From NCBI GenBank assembly GCA_028292405.1, contig JAQGMJ010000006.1:1-39923 (forward strand): a stretch of DNA of 39,923 nt, in the 5' to 3' direction. The position numbers and the translations under genes were made by a program. Shown here piece after piece: positions 1 to 7,377 of this stretch. The notes beneath the pieces are model-generated. The model worked only from the letters and a program-made list of their open reading frames with translations. It was not told the DNA's origin and did not search any database. The stretch's first letter is position 1. Every line of letters begins with the position of its first letter. Source of the stretch: Betaproteobacteria bacterium (GTDB lineage: Bacteria > Pseudomonadota > Gammaproteobacteria > Burkholderiales > JAEUOS01).

Positions 1-117
1 GGATTGCGCCGGTTACCCGGATTGCGCCGGTTACCCGGATTGCGCCGGTTACCCGGATTGCGCCGGTTACCCGGATTGCGCCGGTTACCCGGATTGCGCC
101 GGTTACCCGGATTGCGC
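1..117. repeat. 18-bp tandem repeat, 6.5 copies
   Basis: Six perfect copies of the unit GGATTGCGCCGGTTACCC start at positions 1, 19, 37, 55, 73 and 91, followed by a 9-base partial copy at 109-117. The array runs off the left edge, so its true length is unknown. The unit is a multiple of three and is open in all three plus-strand frames, so it could be the end of a repetitive coding sequence. No start or ribosome site is visible and it adjoins a hairpin, so an intergenic array is equally likely. Confidence 0.95.
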
Positions 118-145
118 GGCCACGCGCCCACTGGGGCGCGTGGCC
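118..145 (-). terminator. Strong hairpin after the autotransporter gene
   Basis: A perfect 12-bp stem (GGCCACGCGCCC at 118-129 with its complement at 134-145) closes a 4-base loop. It lies 9 bases beyond the stop codon of the minus-strand autotransporter gene. No T-tract follows on the minus strand, so it may be an mRNA-stabilising or Rho-assisted 3' end rather than a canonical intrinsic terminator. Confidence 0.6.
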
Positions 146-154
146 GCGAGCCGC

Positions 155-2080
155 CTAGAACGCCTGGCGCACCTTGAACGACACGGTCTGGTTGGTGAAG
201 CGGTCCTTGGCGTCGATATCGTAGCGAGCGTTGATCTCGCGGGTGTCCGACATCCTGTACGAGTAGCCCATGCCGCCGCGCACGATCCACGGAGCCGCGC
301 TCATGCCCTGGGTGCTGAAGGAGGCGCCCGGCGAACCGGCGAAGGCGGCAGTGACCATGCCGCGGCGGGCCAGGGTGTCGTAGCCGGCGCCGAGATTGGC
401 GGAAAGCGCGCTGCGCGGGTTCAGGGCGTAGGAGACGGTGCCGGCGGCGCCGATGACGAACTCCTGCGTGGTCTGGCCGTTGACGTTCAGGTTGAGCGCG
501 CCGGCGCCGGCTTCGCTATAGGCGTTGTCGCGAATCGCCGTGTAGTCGGCGCGCAGGGCCGGGGTGAAGCTGGTGCGCTCGCTGATGGTGAGGGTGCGCG
601 AGAGGCCCAGGCCGACGTGCGCCGTGGTGCTGGCGTAGTCGGAAGTGGCCACCCGGGTGAGGCCGCCGAAATTGATGTTGCGGTTGCCGCGGTTGATGTT
701 GCGGCCGGCGTCGGCCTGGAAGAACAGGTCGTAGGCGCCGACGTTGTAGTTGCCGTAGCCGACCAGCGAGTACACATCCACATTGACGCGCGGCGCGGCC
801 AGCGGGTCGTTGCCGTCCACCTTGCTGTGGGCGTAGACGAGAGCCACGCCGACGCGGGTTTGCGGGTTCAGCGCGCCATCGACGCCGACGGCCAGGCCGC
901 CGGTGCTGGCCTTGAAGCCGGAGGAGCCGTCGCGGTCGTGCTGGTTCGCGGCGGAGGCGAAGGGCTTGATCCAGGCGCGGCCGTCGCCGATGAAGGGGTC
1001 GCCGGAGGAGAGGCCGCGCGCGGAATCAACGCGGCCCTGCACCACGCGGTTGATGCTGGAGAGCACGTTGCTGGCCGCTTCGGTGACGCCGCCCGCGAGA
1101 ATCGGCAGGGTTTGCTTGACCGCGTCGGACACCTGCTGGGCCGAGCCCAGGCTACCCAGCGCGTTAACCACGGTGCCCATGTCGCCGGTGGGCGCGGCGG
1201 CGGCGATGTGGTCGAGCGCGCCGGCGGCGCCCGCGCCCTGGGTGAAGCCGGTGGAGGCGAGCGCGCCCATGTTGGTGCGCGGCGGGGCCGGCGTTGCGAC
1301 GATCAGGTCCCATATGGTTGCCGTGGACTCGGGCACCAGCGACCAGTTGAAGCCGGCGTAGGTGCCGGTGACCTTGCCGTTGGCGGCGTTGGCCAGGTTG
1401 GCGGCGGTGATGCCGTCGATCACCGAGACGTAGGTGCCGGCCGAGACGGTGGAGGCGGCCACGCCGTTGACGAGCGTAGTGCCGGTGTTGCCGTAGATGT
1501 TGAAGTTCATCGCGCCGCCGTTGTTCGGGGCGGAGAGCTTGCCGTAGTTGCCCGAGGCGGCGCTGCCGTTGATGATGATGTTGTAGTTCAGCGGCAGATT
1601 GCTGTTGGTGATGTACATCGCGCTGCCGCTCTGGCCGTTGTTCAGCGTGGTGACGGTGCCGGTGTTGTAGATCGCGCGGAACTGGCCGAAGACGTTGCCG
1701 ACGTTGGTGAACGTGTCGATGTTGCCCTGGTTGTAGATGTGAAAGCCGCCCCCGATGGTGCCGAAGTTGGTGAGGCTGGTGATGGTGCCCTGGTTGAACA
1801 TCATCTCGCTGTTGGAGGAGAGCGTGCCGTAGTTGACGATGGTGGTGCCGGTGACGCCGGAGTGGTTCCACAGGCCGATTTCGTTGGTGCCGCCGGGCGC
1901 GGAGACGGTGACGCCCGGGTTGATCACGACGTTGACGTTGGAGGCGCTGATCTGCAGGCTGGTGCAGTTCGAGGAGATGGTGGTGGCGTTGGTGGCGCAA
2001 GTGGCCGGCGTGGCGCCGGCCTGGTCGGCCAGCAGCACGGTGGAGGCCACTGCGAGCGAGCAGCGAAGGATATTTTTCAC
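155..2080 (-). CDS. Autotransporter (type Va) outer-membrane protein
   Basis: This is a predicted 641-residue autotransporter. The proposed start is the GTG at 2080, preceded by GGGGA. It gives a clean signal peptide (VKNILRCSLAVASTVLLA, cleaved near QAGA). Starts further upstream would only add a low-complexity Arg-rich stretch. Residues about 25-340 form a Thr/Asn/Gly-rich passenger with degenerate repeats of the NYGT, NQGT, NFGT and NVGN type, as in beta-helical passengers. From about residue 350 (GDGRAWIKPF) to the end there is an autotransporter beta-barrel domain with alternating strands, ending in the terminal Phe that BamA-assembled barrels usually carry. The passenger shows no recognisable catalytic motif, so an adhesin-like or structural role is an inference. 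The gene stands alone, with a hairpin behind it. Confidence 0.88.
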   Translation of the reverse strand: MKNILRCSLAVASTVLLADQAGATPATCATNATTISSNCTSLQISASNVNVVINPGVTVSAPGGTNEIGLWNHSGVTGTTIVNYGTLSSNSEMMFNQGTITSLTNFGTIGGGFHIYNQGNIDTFTNVGNVFGQFRAIYNTGTVTTLNNGQSGSAMYITNSNLPLNYNIIINGSAASGNYGKLSAPNNGGAMNFNIYGNTGTTLVNGVAASTVSAGTYVSVIDGITAANLANAANGKVTGTYAGFNWSLVPESTATIWDLIVATPAPPRTNMGALASTGFTQGAGAAGALDHIAAAAPTGDMGTVVNALGSLGSAQQVSDAVKQTLPILAGGVTEAASNVLSSINRVVQGRVDSARGLSSGDPFIGDGRAWIKPFASAANQHDRDGSSGFKASTGGLAVGVDGALNPQTRVGVALVYAHSKVDGNDPLAAPRVNVDVYSLVGYGNYNVGAYDLFFQADAGRNINRGNRNINFGGLTRVATSDYASTTAHVGLGLSRTLTISERTSFTPALRADYTAIRDNAYSEAGAGALNLNVNGQTTQEFVIGAAGTVSYALNPRSALSANLGAGYDTLARRGMVTAAFAGSPGASFSTQGMSAAPWIVRGGMGYSYRMSDTREINARYDIDAKDRFTNQTVSFKVRQAF

Positions 2081-2406
2081 GAACGTCCCCGAAGGTTTGT
2101 ATGCACGATGGTTGTTTGGAGCGGCGGTCCTCTGCGCCCTGGCCTGTTTCGCTGTTGCGGCGGACGAGCCGACGCAATGCGAAACCATGGGCCATTCTCG
2201 GCATCGGCCACCGCGCGCTTTGCGCGAGCAGGCCGGGGAATTGCCTTCACCTCGGGGGATGGCGCGCGGGCGCGCGTGCCGGCGGCCAAAAGAAAACGGC
2301 CCGCAGTAGCGGGCCGTTATCAAGGGGTGAAGCGCTCAGGCTCCGGCGCCCGATGCGGCAGGCATCACCGCTTGCGGGCGATGCCTACACGTACTGTGAT
2401 GTGCCG
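2081..2406. other. Intergenic leader and terminator region
   Basis: This stretch separates two minus-strand genes. It holds the terminator of the upstream binding-protein gene at 2288-2318 and, beyond it, the presumed promoter and leader of the autotransporter. No convincing -35/-10 pair was found. A plus-strand frame near 2098-2309 begins with a signal-peptide-like stretch but has no proper start and was not accepted as a gene. Confidence 0.5.
2288..2318 (-). terminator. Rho-independent terminator of the binding-protein gene
   Basis: A 10-bp perfect stem (AACGGCCCGC at 2295-2304 with 2309-2318) has a 4-base loop. Read on the minus strand it is followed by TTTTCTTTT. It lies about 90 bases beyond the stop codon of the 2407-3345 gene. 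Confidence 0.85.
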
Positions 2407-3345
2407 CTACAACCCCGCCTCGCGCGCCGCGCTGCCGTCCACCGCCCGCGCGATTACCGCCGGCGCGCGCACATCCCGCTTGCTCGTGGCAGCGGCCCAC
2501 GGCTCCATCACGCCGAAGGTGGCGAGCAGCGCATCACTATCCAGCCGCGCGATGAAGCGGAACTGCGGCCACACCTTCTCGATCACCGCCTGCGGCGTAT
2601 CCAGCGCGCGCGCCAAGGCGGGCAGGTAAGGCTTGGGGTCCACCTCCATCTTGCGCGACATTTCGTTGATCGCGCGCAAGGCCCGCACCATCACCGCCCG
2701 CCGCGCCGGGTCCGCCAGCAGCGCCGCCGTGGTGTTCAGGCCGAAGCGCTCGAAGTAAGCGTCCGGCGCCGGGTTGGTCAGCACGATGCCGTCGCTGCCC
2801 AGCCGGTCCAGCGCCACCTGCGGCTGCGGCTCCCACATCGCCATCGCATCGATGCGGCCCTCCACCAGGGCCGGCGGCATGTCCGTAGGCTCCATCAACG
2901 CCGGCGTGATCTCGCCCATGCCCACCCCGCCCGAGCGCAGCACGTCGAGCAGGAAATACTGCGAAGACGTGTTCGGCGTATACGCAATCCGCTTGCCGCG
3001 CAAGTCCGCCACCTTCGCAATGCCCGCACTCCTGCGCGCCACCAGCCGGTAGCGGCACTCGGCCAGCGTCAACACCACCCGCAACTCCGGCCGCGTCACC
3101 GAACTCACCAGCGCCTGCGCCTCGTTGCCGGTGGCGGCATCGGCCGTGCCCGCTATCAGCGCGGCCGAAGCGGCGCGGCCGCTCGGCATGGGCTTGACCA
3201 GCACGCCGGGGATTTTCTGGATCATCAAGGCTGCGCTTTCTAGCGTGGTTTGGTTGATGGCGATGATTAGGTCTTCGTCGGCGGCGTGTGCCAGCTTCGC
3301 GGCGGGGGCGGCGGCTAGGAGGTGGAGGAAGGTGCGGCGTTGCAT
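2407..3345 (-). CDS. ABC transporter substrate-binding protein, NitT/TauT (SsuA) type
   Basis: This 312-residue periplasmic binding protein resembles the sulfonate/nitrate/taurine and NMT1/THI5-like family. It starts with MQRRTFLHLLAAAPAAKLAHA, a short Tat-like signal with an RR pair. Family features seen are the early IAINQTTLESAALM segment, LRGKRIAYTPNTSSQYFL (about 120-140), where such proteins carry the 'DLkGKrIa' turn, and VEGRIDAMAMWEP (about 160-175), the domain-closing 'G.vDA...w.P' motif. The ATP-binding and permease subunits are not adjacent, so the binding protein is an orphan here and its ligand cannot be deduced. Its own terminator follows. Confidence 0.85.
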   Translation of the reverse strand: MQRRTFLHLLAAAPAAKLAHAADEDLIIAINQTTLESAALMIQKIPGVLVKPMPSGRAASAALIAGTADAATGNEAQALVSSVTRPELRVVLTLAECRYRLVARRSAGIAKVADLRGKRIAYTPNTSSQYFLLDVLRSGGVGMGEITPALMEPTDMPPALVEGRIDAMAMWEPQPQVALDRLGSDGIVLTNPAPDAYFERFGLNTTAALLADPARRAVMVRALRAINEMSRKMEVDPKPYLPALARALDTPQAVIEKVWPQFRFIARLDSDALLATFGVMEPWAAATSKRDVRAPAVIARAVDGSAAREAGL

Positions 3346-3671
3346 GGATGTGTGCTCATGTGAGGGTTACGGTCCGCTTGCTGCTTGGGGCGACAAGAGA
3401 TCAAAAATAACAGAAGTGACCACGCGGAGTCTCTGCGCCCCGAGGGGAAAGGACCTGATCAGCCATTCCATCTGGTCAGAAGTCGATATTCGGGCCGATA
3501 TACGCCATCCACCAAGGCGGGAACTGCCAACCCGCAGGCAATTCATGCTATTAATCTTTAATAATCTAAATTAACTAATTGATTATTAACATATTATTTA
3601 AATAAACTAAAAAGAGTTTGATTAACGTTAATCGTATACGGTAGAGTATCAGTTTTTGGGCGAGGATTGCT
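3346..3671. other. AT-rich intergenic boundary of the accessory island
   Basis: The first half has ordinary composition. Positions about 3541-3630 are strikingly AT-rich, with runs of TTAATAATCTAAATTAAC character, unlike the surrounding GC-rich sequence. No gene is supported here. The promoter and palindrome of the next gene lie at its right end. The composition break suggests the left border of acquired DNA. Confidence 0.6.
3618..3647 (+). promoter_or_regulatory. Promoter with overlapping 14-bp palindrome
   Basis: TTGATT (3618-3623) and TAGAGT (3642-3647) are separated by 18 bases, an acceptable sigma-70 layout for the gene at 3672. The perfect palindrome GATTAACGTTAATC (3620-3633) overlaps the -35 box, and CGTATACG follows in the spacer. 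This suggests repression, perhaps by the protein encoded just downstream. The regulator identity is an inference. Confidence 0.5.
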
Positions 3672-4445
3672 ATGGCTATTCAAGAAGTCAGACCGACGCT
3701 GCGGAAGCGGAGTCCGCGTTACCCGTCCATTTCGCTTGAATTTGCATTGGGCAAGGTCCTGAATGTCTACAGCGCTGAAGGCAGGCACCCCGCGCCCATT
3801 GACGTGGTCGCGCAACATATGGGTTACAAGTCGGCCAACAACGGCTCGGCCCTGTCTACGATTGCTTCAACCAGTTACTACACGTTGTTGGACCGTCCCA
3901 AGGAAGGGTTCTTGGCAGTCAGCCGCGAGGTAGAGAACTACAAGTTCGCACCCTCGGATTCGGATAGGAGCGCCTTACTGGAAAAATGGTTACGCGCACC
4001 GCAGATTTTTGCGGATTTACTGGACACTTACCCTGGGAAGCTGCCCTCAGAAGCAAATTTAAAGTTCGACTTGATTCAGCGGGGGTTTAGTCCGGTTGCT
4101 GCTGACGAGTGCTTGCGGGCGTTTGTGGCTTCCGTGGAGTTTTCCGGCTACTACACGGCGAAAAATTCTCAGGCGGTTGCATCTGGTGCCGAAGAAATCG
4201 AGGCAGTCCAGGAGTCGCAGATCGTGAATGCACCGGCGCAGCCGGCCGATTTACCGGCAAAAATGACGCCGAGTTACGCCGCTGAATTGGATGGGCAGCA
4301 GGACCGAATTCCCATTCGGCTTCCGGGGAATAGGCGGGTCTGGCTCATTGTTCCATCGCCGTTTTACGAAGCCGACAAGAAACGAATCAACGCGCAGATT
4401 GATCTGCTGTTAACTGACGATCACGAGGAGGAGGAGAAGGAGTAA
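3672..4445 (+). CDS. Unknown 257-aa protein with possible N-terminal winged helix
   Basis: I do not recognise the family with certainty. The protein has a basic start (RPTLRKRSPRYP). Residues about 18-80 read like a helix-turn-helix or winged-helix fold (SLEFALGKVLNVYSAEG, then VVAQHMGYKSANNGSALSTI, then LLDRPKEGFLAVS), resembling DUF5343-type N-terminal domains. The middle is helical. The C-terminus has a compact segment (RIPIRLPGNRRVWLIVPSPF) and an acidic tail (DDHEEEEKE). The start has a GAGG-like ribosome site (about 3662) and is preceded by a promoter and palindrome. It is the first gene of the island, and a regulatory or partner role for the neighbouring accessory genes is an inference. 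Codon use is less GC-biased than in the flanking genes. Confidence 0.75.
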   Translation: MAIQEVRPTLRKRSPRYPSISLEFALGKVLNVYSAEGRHPAPIDVVAQHMGYKSANNGSALSTIASTSYYTLLDRPKEGFLAVSREVENYKFAPSDSDRSALLEKWLRAPQIFADLLDTYPGKLPSEANLKFDLIQRGFSPVAADECLRAFVASVEFSGYYTAKNSQAVASGAEEIEAVQESQIVNAPAQPADLPAKMTPSYAAELDGQQDRIPIRLPGNRRVWLIVPSPFYEADKKRINAQIDLLLTDDHEEEEKE

Positions 4446-4464
4446 CCCCAGGGAGGGGTAAAAC

Positions 4465-4498
4465 AGCCCTGGCCTAGTTGACGCTAGTAACCAGGGCT
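4465..4498 (+). terminator. Hairpin after the 257-aa gene
   Basis: AGCCCTGG (4465-4472) pairs with CCAGGGCT (4491-4498), with an inner CTAG/CTAG pairing. It starts 20 bases after the stop codon. There is no T-run, so it is at best a weak terminator or a structured junction before the mini-gene. Confidence 0.45.
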
Positions 4499-4617
4499 TC
4501 GATCTCCAAAGGATAGATGAACGGTCCGAAGGAGGCCGGGGACCAACCAGTAAAGCGGTAGGGATTTTCATCCCGTGGGTCGTCGGTGTCAAGTCGTTCA
4601 GTTGCATAGGGGAAATC

Positions 4618-4752
4618 GTGTCCACGATCTCCAAACCCGCACCCCCCGGCTTCCGCTGGGTCTTTTGCCAGTATTTTAAGCACTGGCGCAGTGGCAAAAA
4701 GGTCTACCGAAAAGATGGTAAACCCTTCGCCTTTTTGATTCGCTCCCGCTAG
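4618..4752 (+). CDS. Small basic protein, 44 aa, conserved-looking
   Basis: This short gene starts with GTG at 4618 behind a good ribosome site (AGGGGA, 6 bases away) and ends with TAG at 4752. The 44-residue product is strongly basic. It contains PAPPGFRWVFCQYFKHW (about 8-24) with several aromatic residues and one Cys, then RSGKKVYRKDGKPFAFLIRSR at the C-terminus. It has no membrane segment or signal peptide. An intrinsic terminator starts 13 bases later, so it has the layout of a complete independent gene. The aromatic/basic pattern suggests a nucleic-acid- or protein-binding mini-protein, but that is a guess. I know of no certain family name. Confidence 0.7.
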   Translation: MSTISKPAPPGFRWVFCQYFKHWRSGKKVYRKDGKPFAFLIRSR

Positions 4753-4764
4753 GGGGCATTTGCA

Positions 4765-4799
4765 GCGGGCGCGGCTAAGAACCGTCGCCCGCATTTTTT
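4765..4799 (+). terminator. Rho-independent terminator of the 44-aa gene
   Basis: GCGGGCGCGG (4765-4774) pairs with CCGTCGCCCGC (4782-4792), with one bulged T and a 7-base loop. An A and six Ts follow. This canonical intrinsic terminator supports the short gene just upstream being transcribed. Confidence 0.88.
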
Positions 4800-4907
4800 A
4801 TTGATCGTTTTAAAGATACAGCATGTCGACAACTAAGTGTAGTTGAATTGAAATTACACGCTGCATTGGAAAGCCAGTTCCCTTCAGGATTCTGTAAGCA
4901 AGGAAGG

Positions 4908-5414
4908 TCAAATGGTTTTATTTTTCTTTTGCAAATAGGCGACTAAGGCGCGGGGTTGGGGGCCAGCTACGGTGACAGCTTTTTTGAGTTGATCTGGTGA
5001 CGTAGATAATCTGTTGGCCCAATATAGCAATTCCCATTTCTCATTCACATTTATTCGTGTCGACAAAGATTCCTTCTGTTCACGATGATCTCGCTCAATG
5101 TAATTTGCCCAACCAATAAAATGATCGGCAATTTTTGCGACGCGATTGGATTGAGAAGTGCCGGTTTGCATTCCGACTTTTTTTGCCGTGGACTGCCGAG
5201 ATAGAAGCTCGTTTGCAATTTTGACGGCCGCAGGTTCTTTTATATAGGCAGCTACTAACGCGCGCTTTAGGTCAGCTGAAACATTCGAATTTTCTGCCAA
5301 GGCGGTTAGGATCGACAAATCGCGAGCGGATATGGTCTTCTTCGCCGAAGCCCTTCTGGGCGAAGACTTGGACGACTTTGCCACTTTACTAGGCGAGACT
5401 GGAGTTGTTGCCAT
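4908..5414 (-). CDS. DUF3606-containing small protein
   Basis: This is a 168-residue protein using the ATG at 5414, which is preceded by AAAGG 7 bases upstream. A GTG at 5417 is an alternative. The first 30 residues are a Lys/Ser/Ala-rich tail (PSKVAKSSKSSPRRASAKK), histone-like in composition. The middle (about 30-110) is predicted helical. The last 50 residues (RINVNEKWELLYWANRLSTS through AVTVAGPQPRALVAYLQ) match the short DUF3606 pattern. Its start overlaps the stop codon of the nitrilase-fold gene (TGATG), which implies translational coupling and a shared job. No function is established for DUF3606. The basic tail suggests nucleic-acid contact, which is an inference. Confidence 0.8.
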   Translation of the reverse strand: MATTPVSPSKVAKSSKSSPRRASAKKTISARDLSILTALAENSNVSADLKRALVAAYIKEPAAVKIANELLSRQSTAKKVGMQTGTSQSNRVAKIADHFIGWANYIERDHREQKESLSTRINVNEKWELLYWANRLSTSPDQLKKAVTVAGPQPRALVAYLQKKNKTI

Positions 5415-7036
5415 CACGACACCTTTGGGCCTTCAAGTTGATGTACGCCAACCAAAATAGGAACGAATACTTCCTTTTCGCGTGCGTCCGCTGTCCACTG
5501 CTTTCTTTCCTTAAATTGAAGATTCAGAAGGATTCCTTGGCTAGAGCCTTCCAACTCTAAATAGTTCACCGCTCCAAATCCATCCTTCCACAATCCAATT
5601 CCGGATGACGGTTTCTTATCGCGTGGGGGGGTGGAGCGCCTGATCATCCCAAGGCTAGTAAAAGTCAAGACCGAATATCCCGGATCATCTGCCAATACCG
5701 TAGCATATCGTGCCGCCCATCGATCCGATAGTTGTGGGCCATCCATTAACAACGCTATAACTAAGCTAGGGCCGATAGCACGCACTATCTCAGCTACCGG
5801 ATCTTGCCTCGCCAAGTCTTCACAAATTAAAGGGCAAATGGAAAGTTGAGGAGACAAGCAAATAAAATTTATGTCTCTTTCCGGGATTTCAATGTTTTCC
5901 CACCATTCTTTTTTTGTGGCTAGCGTCCCCCCTAGACTATAAGTCTTGATCTGGCTTTCGTCCAATTTCCAGCGATGGTGTTTACTTTGGACGATGTCCG
6001 GTAAGAGCTCGCTAAGAAGCACTCTATTCGAATAAGAAAACCGCAACTCGTTCCTTACGGAGCGTTTCTTATTTGACGCCCGGAAAATTACCCCTGCTAA
6101 CAAAGCTGCGCCGGGTAATTCCCTGTCCCGATAATATTTAACCTTGGTCCACTCATCCATCGAGAGAGCAACCTCCGGAAAGACGATCATATCGATTTGC
6201 TGCCCTATTTTGCGGGCGTTTTGACAAATGGTGTGTAACCACTCGACTACGGAAACGGCGGCATGCCGGTGCCGAAAGTCCACAAGTCCAAACTGAGACG
6301 GAAGTATTTGACTATCCTCTCCCGCTTGAAATTGACTTGCATCGATTGTCAATGGCCAAGGGGCGAGTAACAGGGAGAACGTTTCTTTCCTTGGTTCAGG
6401 CGCGCGATTCCATACGGCGTTCACGTCTCCGGCACTACAGACAGACAAATTATGTGTAAGCGATCGAACGTTAAGTCCCGTTTTTGGGGCATGAGATTTC
6501 GGCAGTACTCGCGCCCGGTCTGGATGGACGCGATAGCACAGGGTGCTAGTATCGAAGAGCAACATGTCTGCTTGCAGCTCAAACATGCCCCGCGAGGTCT
6601 TTGCTGAGTAGCCCAAATCTTTGGCGACAATGTCAGCTAATGAAATTAGCCGCAAAACTGAATAAATTAAATTGAGATCCTTGCGCGCGATCCCAATTGG
6701 ATCATTCAGCCTTTTCAGTATGCAATCCCAACTCTCGCGAACTAGACCTGGCGGTTGTGAAAGGCGACCGCGAGGCTTGGCCCTCTTTAGACGTCGATGC
6801 TCTTCCACTTTTGATGCGTAATTGCGCCATGCGTAGGCCAACTCATTTATATCAACGTCTCCATATATGTCCTTGGCGCTCTTCTCAGTCCATGTTCGAT
6901 ATGCACTAAGAAAGCGTGCCAAGGAAATGCAGACGGCATAGATGTCGGGCGGCCAGTCAAGATAGTCTGTGCTGCCAGGAGTCGAAACTCCGGGTAATAG
7001 GAATTCGCAAATCTCGCCAATTGTTAGTTCAGACAT
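5414..7036 (-). CDS. Nitrilase-fold (carbon-nitrogen hydrolase) protein with unknown N-terminal domain
   Basis: This 540-residue protein has an unrecognised, mostly helical N-terminal region (about 1-215) and a C-terminal nitrilase-superfamily domain (about 218-530). The triad is visible. Glu288 lies in DMIVFPEVALS. Lys352 or Lys357 lies in SKHHRWKLDES. Cys405 lies in SICPLICEDLAR, whose CED resembles glutaminase-type nitrilases. A conserved-looking stretch MDGPQLSDRWAARYATVLA follows the Cys. Ordinary nitrilases are about 260-350 residues and lack this N-terminal domain. Nitrilase domains are also fused to reverse transcriptases in DRT1-type phage-defence systems, but no reverse transcriptase motif (YxDD) is present here. 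The gene is translationally coupled to the DUF3606 gene and lies in an AT-richer island. The substrate is unknown. Confidence 0.8.
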   Translation of the reverse strand: MSELTIGEICEFLLPGVSTPGSTDYLDWPPDIYAVCISLARFLSAYRTWTEKSAKDIYGDVDINELAYAWRNYASKVEEHRRLKRAKPRGRLSQPPGLVRESWDCILKRLNDPIGIARKDLNLIYSVLRLISLADIVAKDLGYSAKTSRGMFELQADMLLFDTSTLCYRVHPDRARVLPKSHAPKTGLNVRSLTHNLSVCSAGDVNAVWNRAPEPRKETFSLLLAPWPLTIDASQFQAGEDSQILPSQFGLVDFRHRHAAVSVVEWLHTICQNARKIGQQIDMIVFPEVALSMDEWTKVKYYRDRELPGAALLAGVIFRASNKKRSVRNELRFSYSNRVLLSELLPDIVQSKHHRWKLDESQIKTYSLGGTLATKKEWWENIEIPERDINFICLSPQLSICPLICEDLARQDPVAEIVRAIGPSLVIALLMDGPQLSDRWAARYATVLADDPGYSVLTFTSLGMIRRSTPPRDKKPSSGIGLWKDGFGAVNYLELEGSSQGILLNLQFKERKQWTADAREKEVFVPILVGVHQLEGPKVS

Positions 7037-7182
7037 ATTTGTTTTTGGCTTTTCTTAACTGTTGCAGATGCTCGCGCGACCTGCATTGAGAATGCGACAG
7101 TCTACATTTGAATTTACATAGGGGTACCAGAAGAATCCCAAAAAATTCGCGACGAGCGCTGAAACTGCCGCTGCAAGCTCCG

Positions 7183-7277
7183 CCGACTGCACCAATCTCA
7201 AAAAGCGCATTGATCTGCCCCAGCGAGCAGACGCACGCGGCTTGCGTGAGGACTTCGAAGATGCTTTTGTTGTCGAT
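7183..7277 (-). pseudogene. Remnant of an icmF-like 3' end
   Basis: Read on the minus strand this encodes IDNKSIFEVLTQAACVCSLG followed by QINALFEIG. It matches the C-terminus of the intact IcmF downstream ([30 protein letters not shown]). At the nucleotide level about 60 of 65 bases are identical over 7213-7277 against 8669-8733, with a 3-base deletion further on. Homology stops abruptly at both ends and there is no start or conserved stop. It is a dead fragment left by duplication or recombination. Confidence 0.8.
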
Positions 7278-7292
7278 CGGTCAACGGGGCCA

Positions 7293-7340
7293 GGATCGAA
7301 TAAAGTTTCGCTGCACCACGCCGCAAAAATAATTCGATCC
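7293..7340. repeat. 9-bp inverted repeat
   Basis: GGATCGAAT (7293-7301) and ATTCGATCC (7332-7340) are perfect complements around a 30-base centre. It lies between the icmF remnant and the carbonic anhydrase stop codon. It may be a weak stem-loop downstream of carbonic anhydrase or a scar of rearrangement. Confidence 0.5.
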
Positions 7341-7377
7341 TAGCCGCTCTAATTCGGGCCTGCGCCCGCCCAAGCCC

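Larger units (their letters stand above)
7037..7377. other. Island right border with gene remnant
   Basis: There is no intact gene in this stretch. It contains a decayed copy of the icmF 3' end (7183-7277) and an inverted repeat GGATCGAAT/ATTCGATCC (7293-7301 with 7332-7340). Segment 7318-7337 matches 18 of 20 bases of 8286-8305, which is the 3' end of the zinc-ribbon gene. The upstream part must also hold the promoter of the nitrilase-fold gene, but no clear boxes were seen. Confidence 0.6.

Noticed and set aside
1..117. Tandem repeats considered as a CRISPR array
   Set aside because: The 18-bp units are directly joined without spacers.
2098..2309. Plus-strand frame starting with a signal-peptide-like stretch (LYARWLFGAAVLCALACFAV)
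   Set aside because: There is no ATG/GTG with a spaced ribosome site, and the sequence after the hydrophobic run is Arg/Pro filler in a region that must hold the autotransporter leader.
140..2629. Long plus-strand open frame (829 codons) over the autotransporter
   Set aside because: It is antisense to a clear signal-peptide/beta-barrel gene, its translation is Gly/Ala/Val/Arg filler typical of GC-rich antisense frames, and it has no ribosome site.
4474..4794. Minus-strand frame of 106 codons opposite the mini-gene
   Set aside because: It is antisense to the 44-aa gene, which has a ribosome site and terminator. The minus frame has neither.
5414..7036. Reverse transcriptase domain in the N-terminal part, as in DRT1 systems
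   Set aside because: No YxDD or other RT motif is present. The region is a short helical domain.
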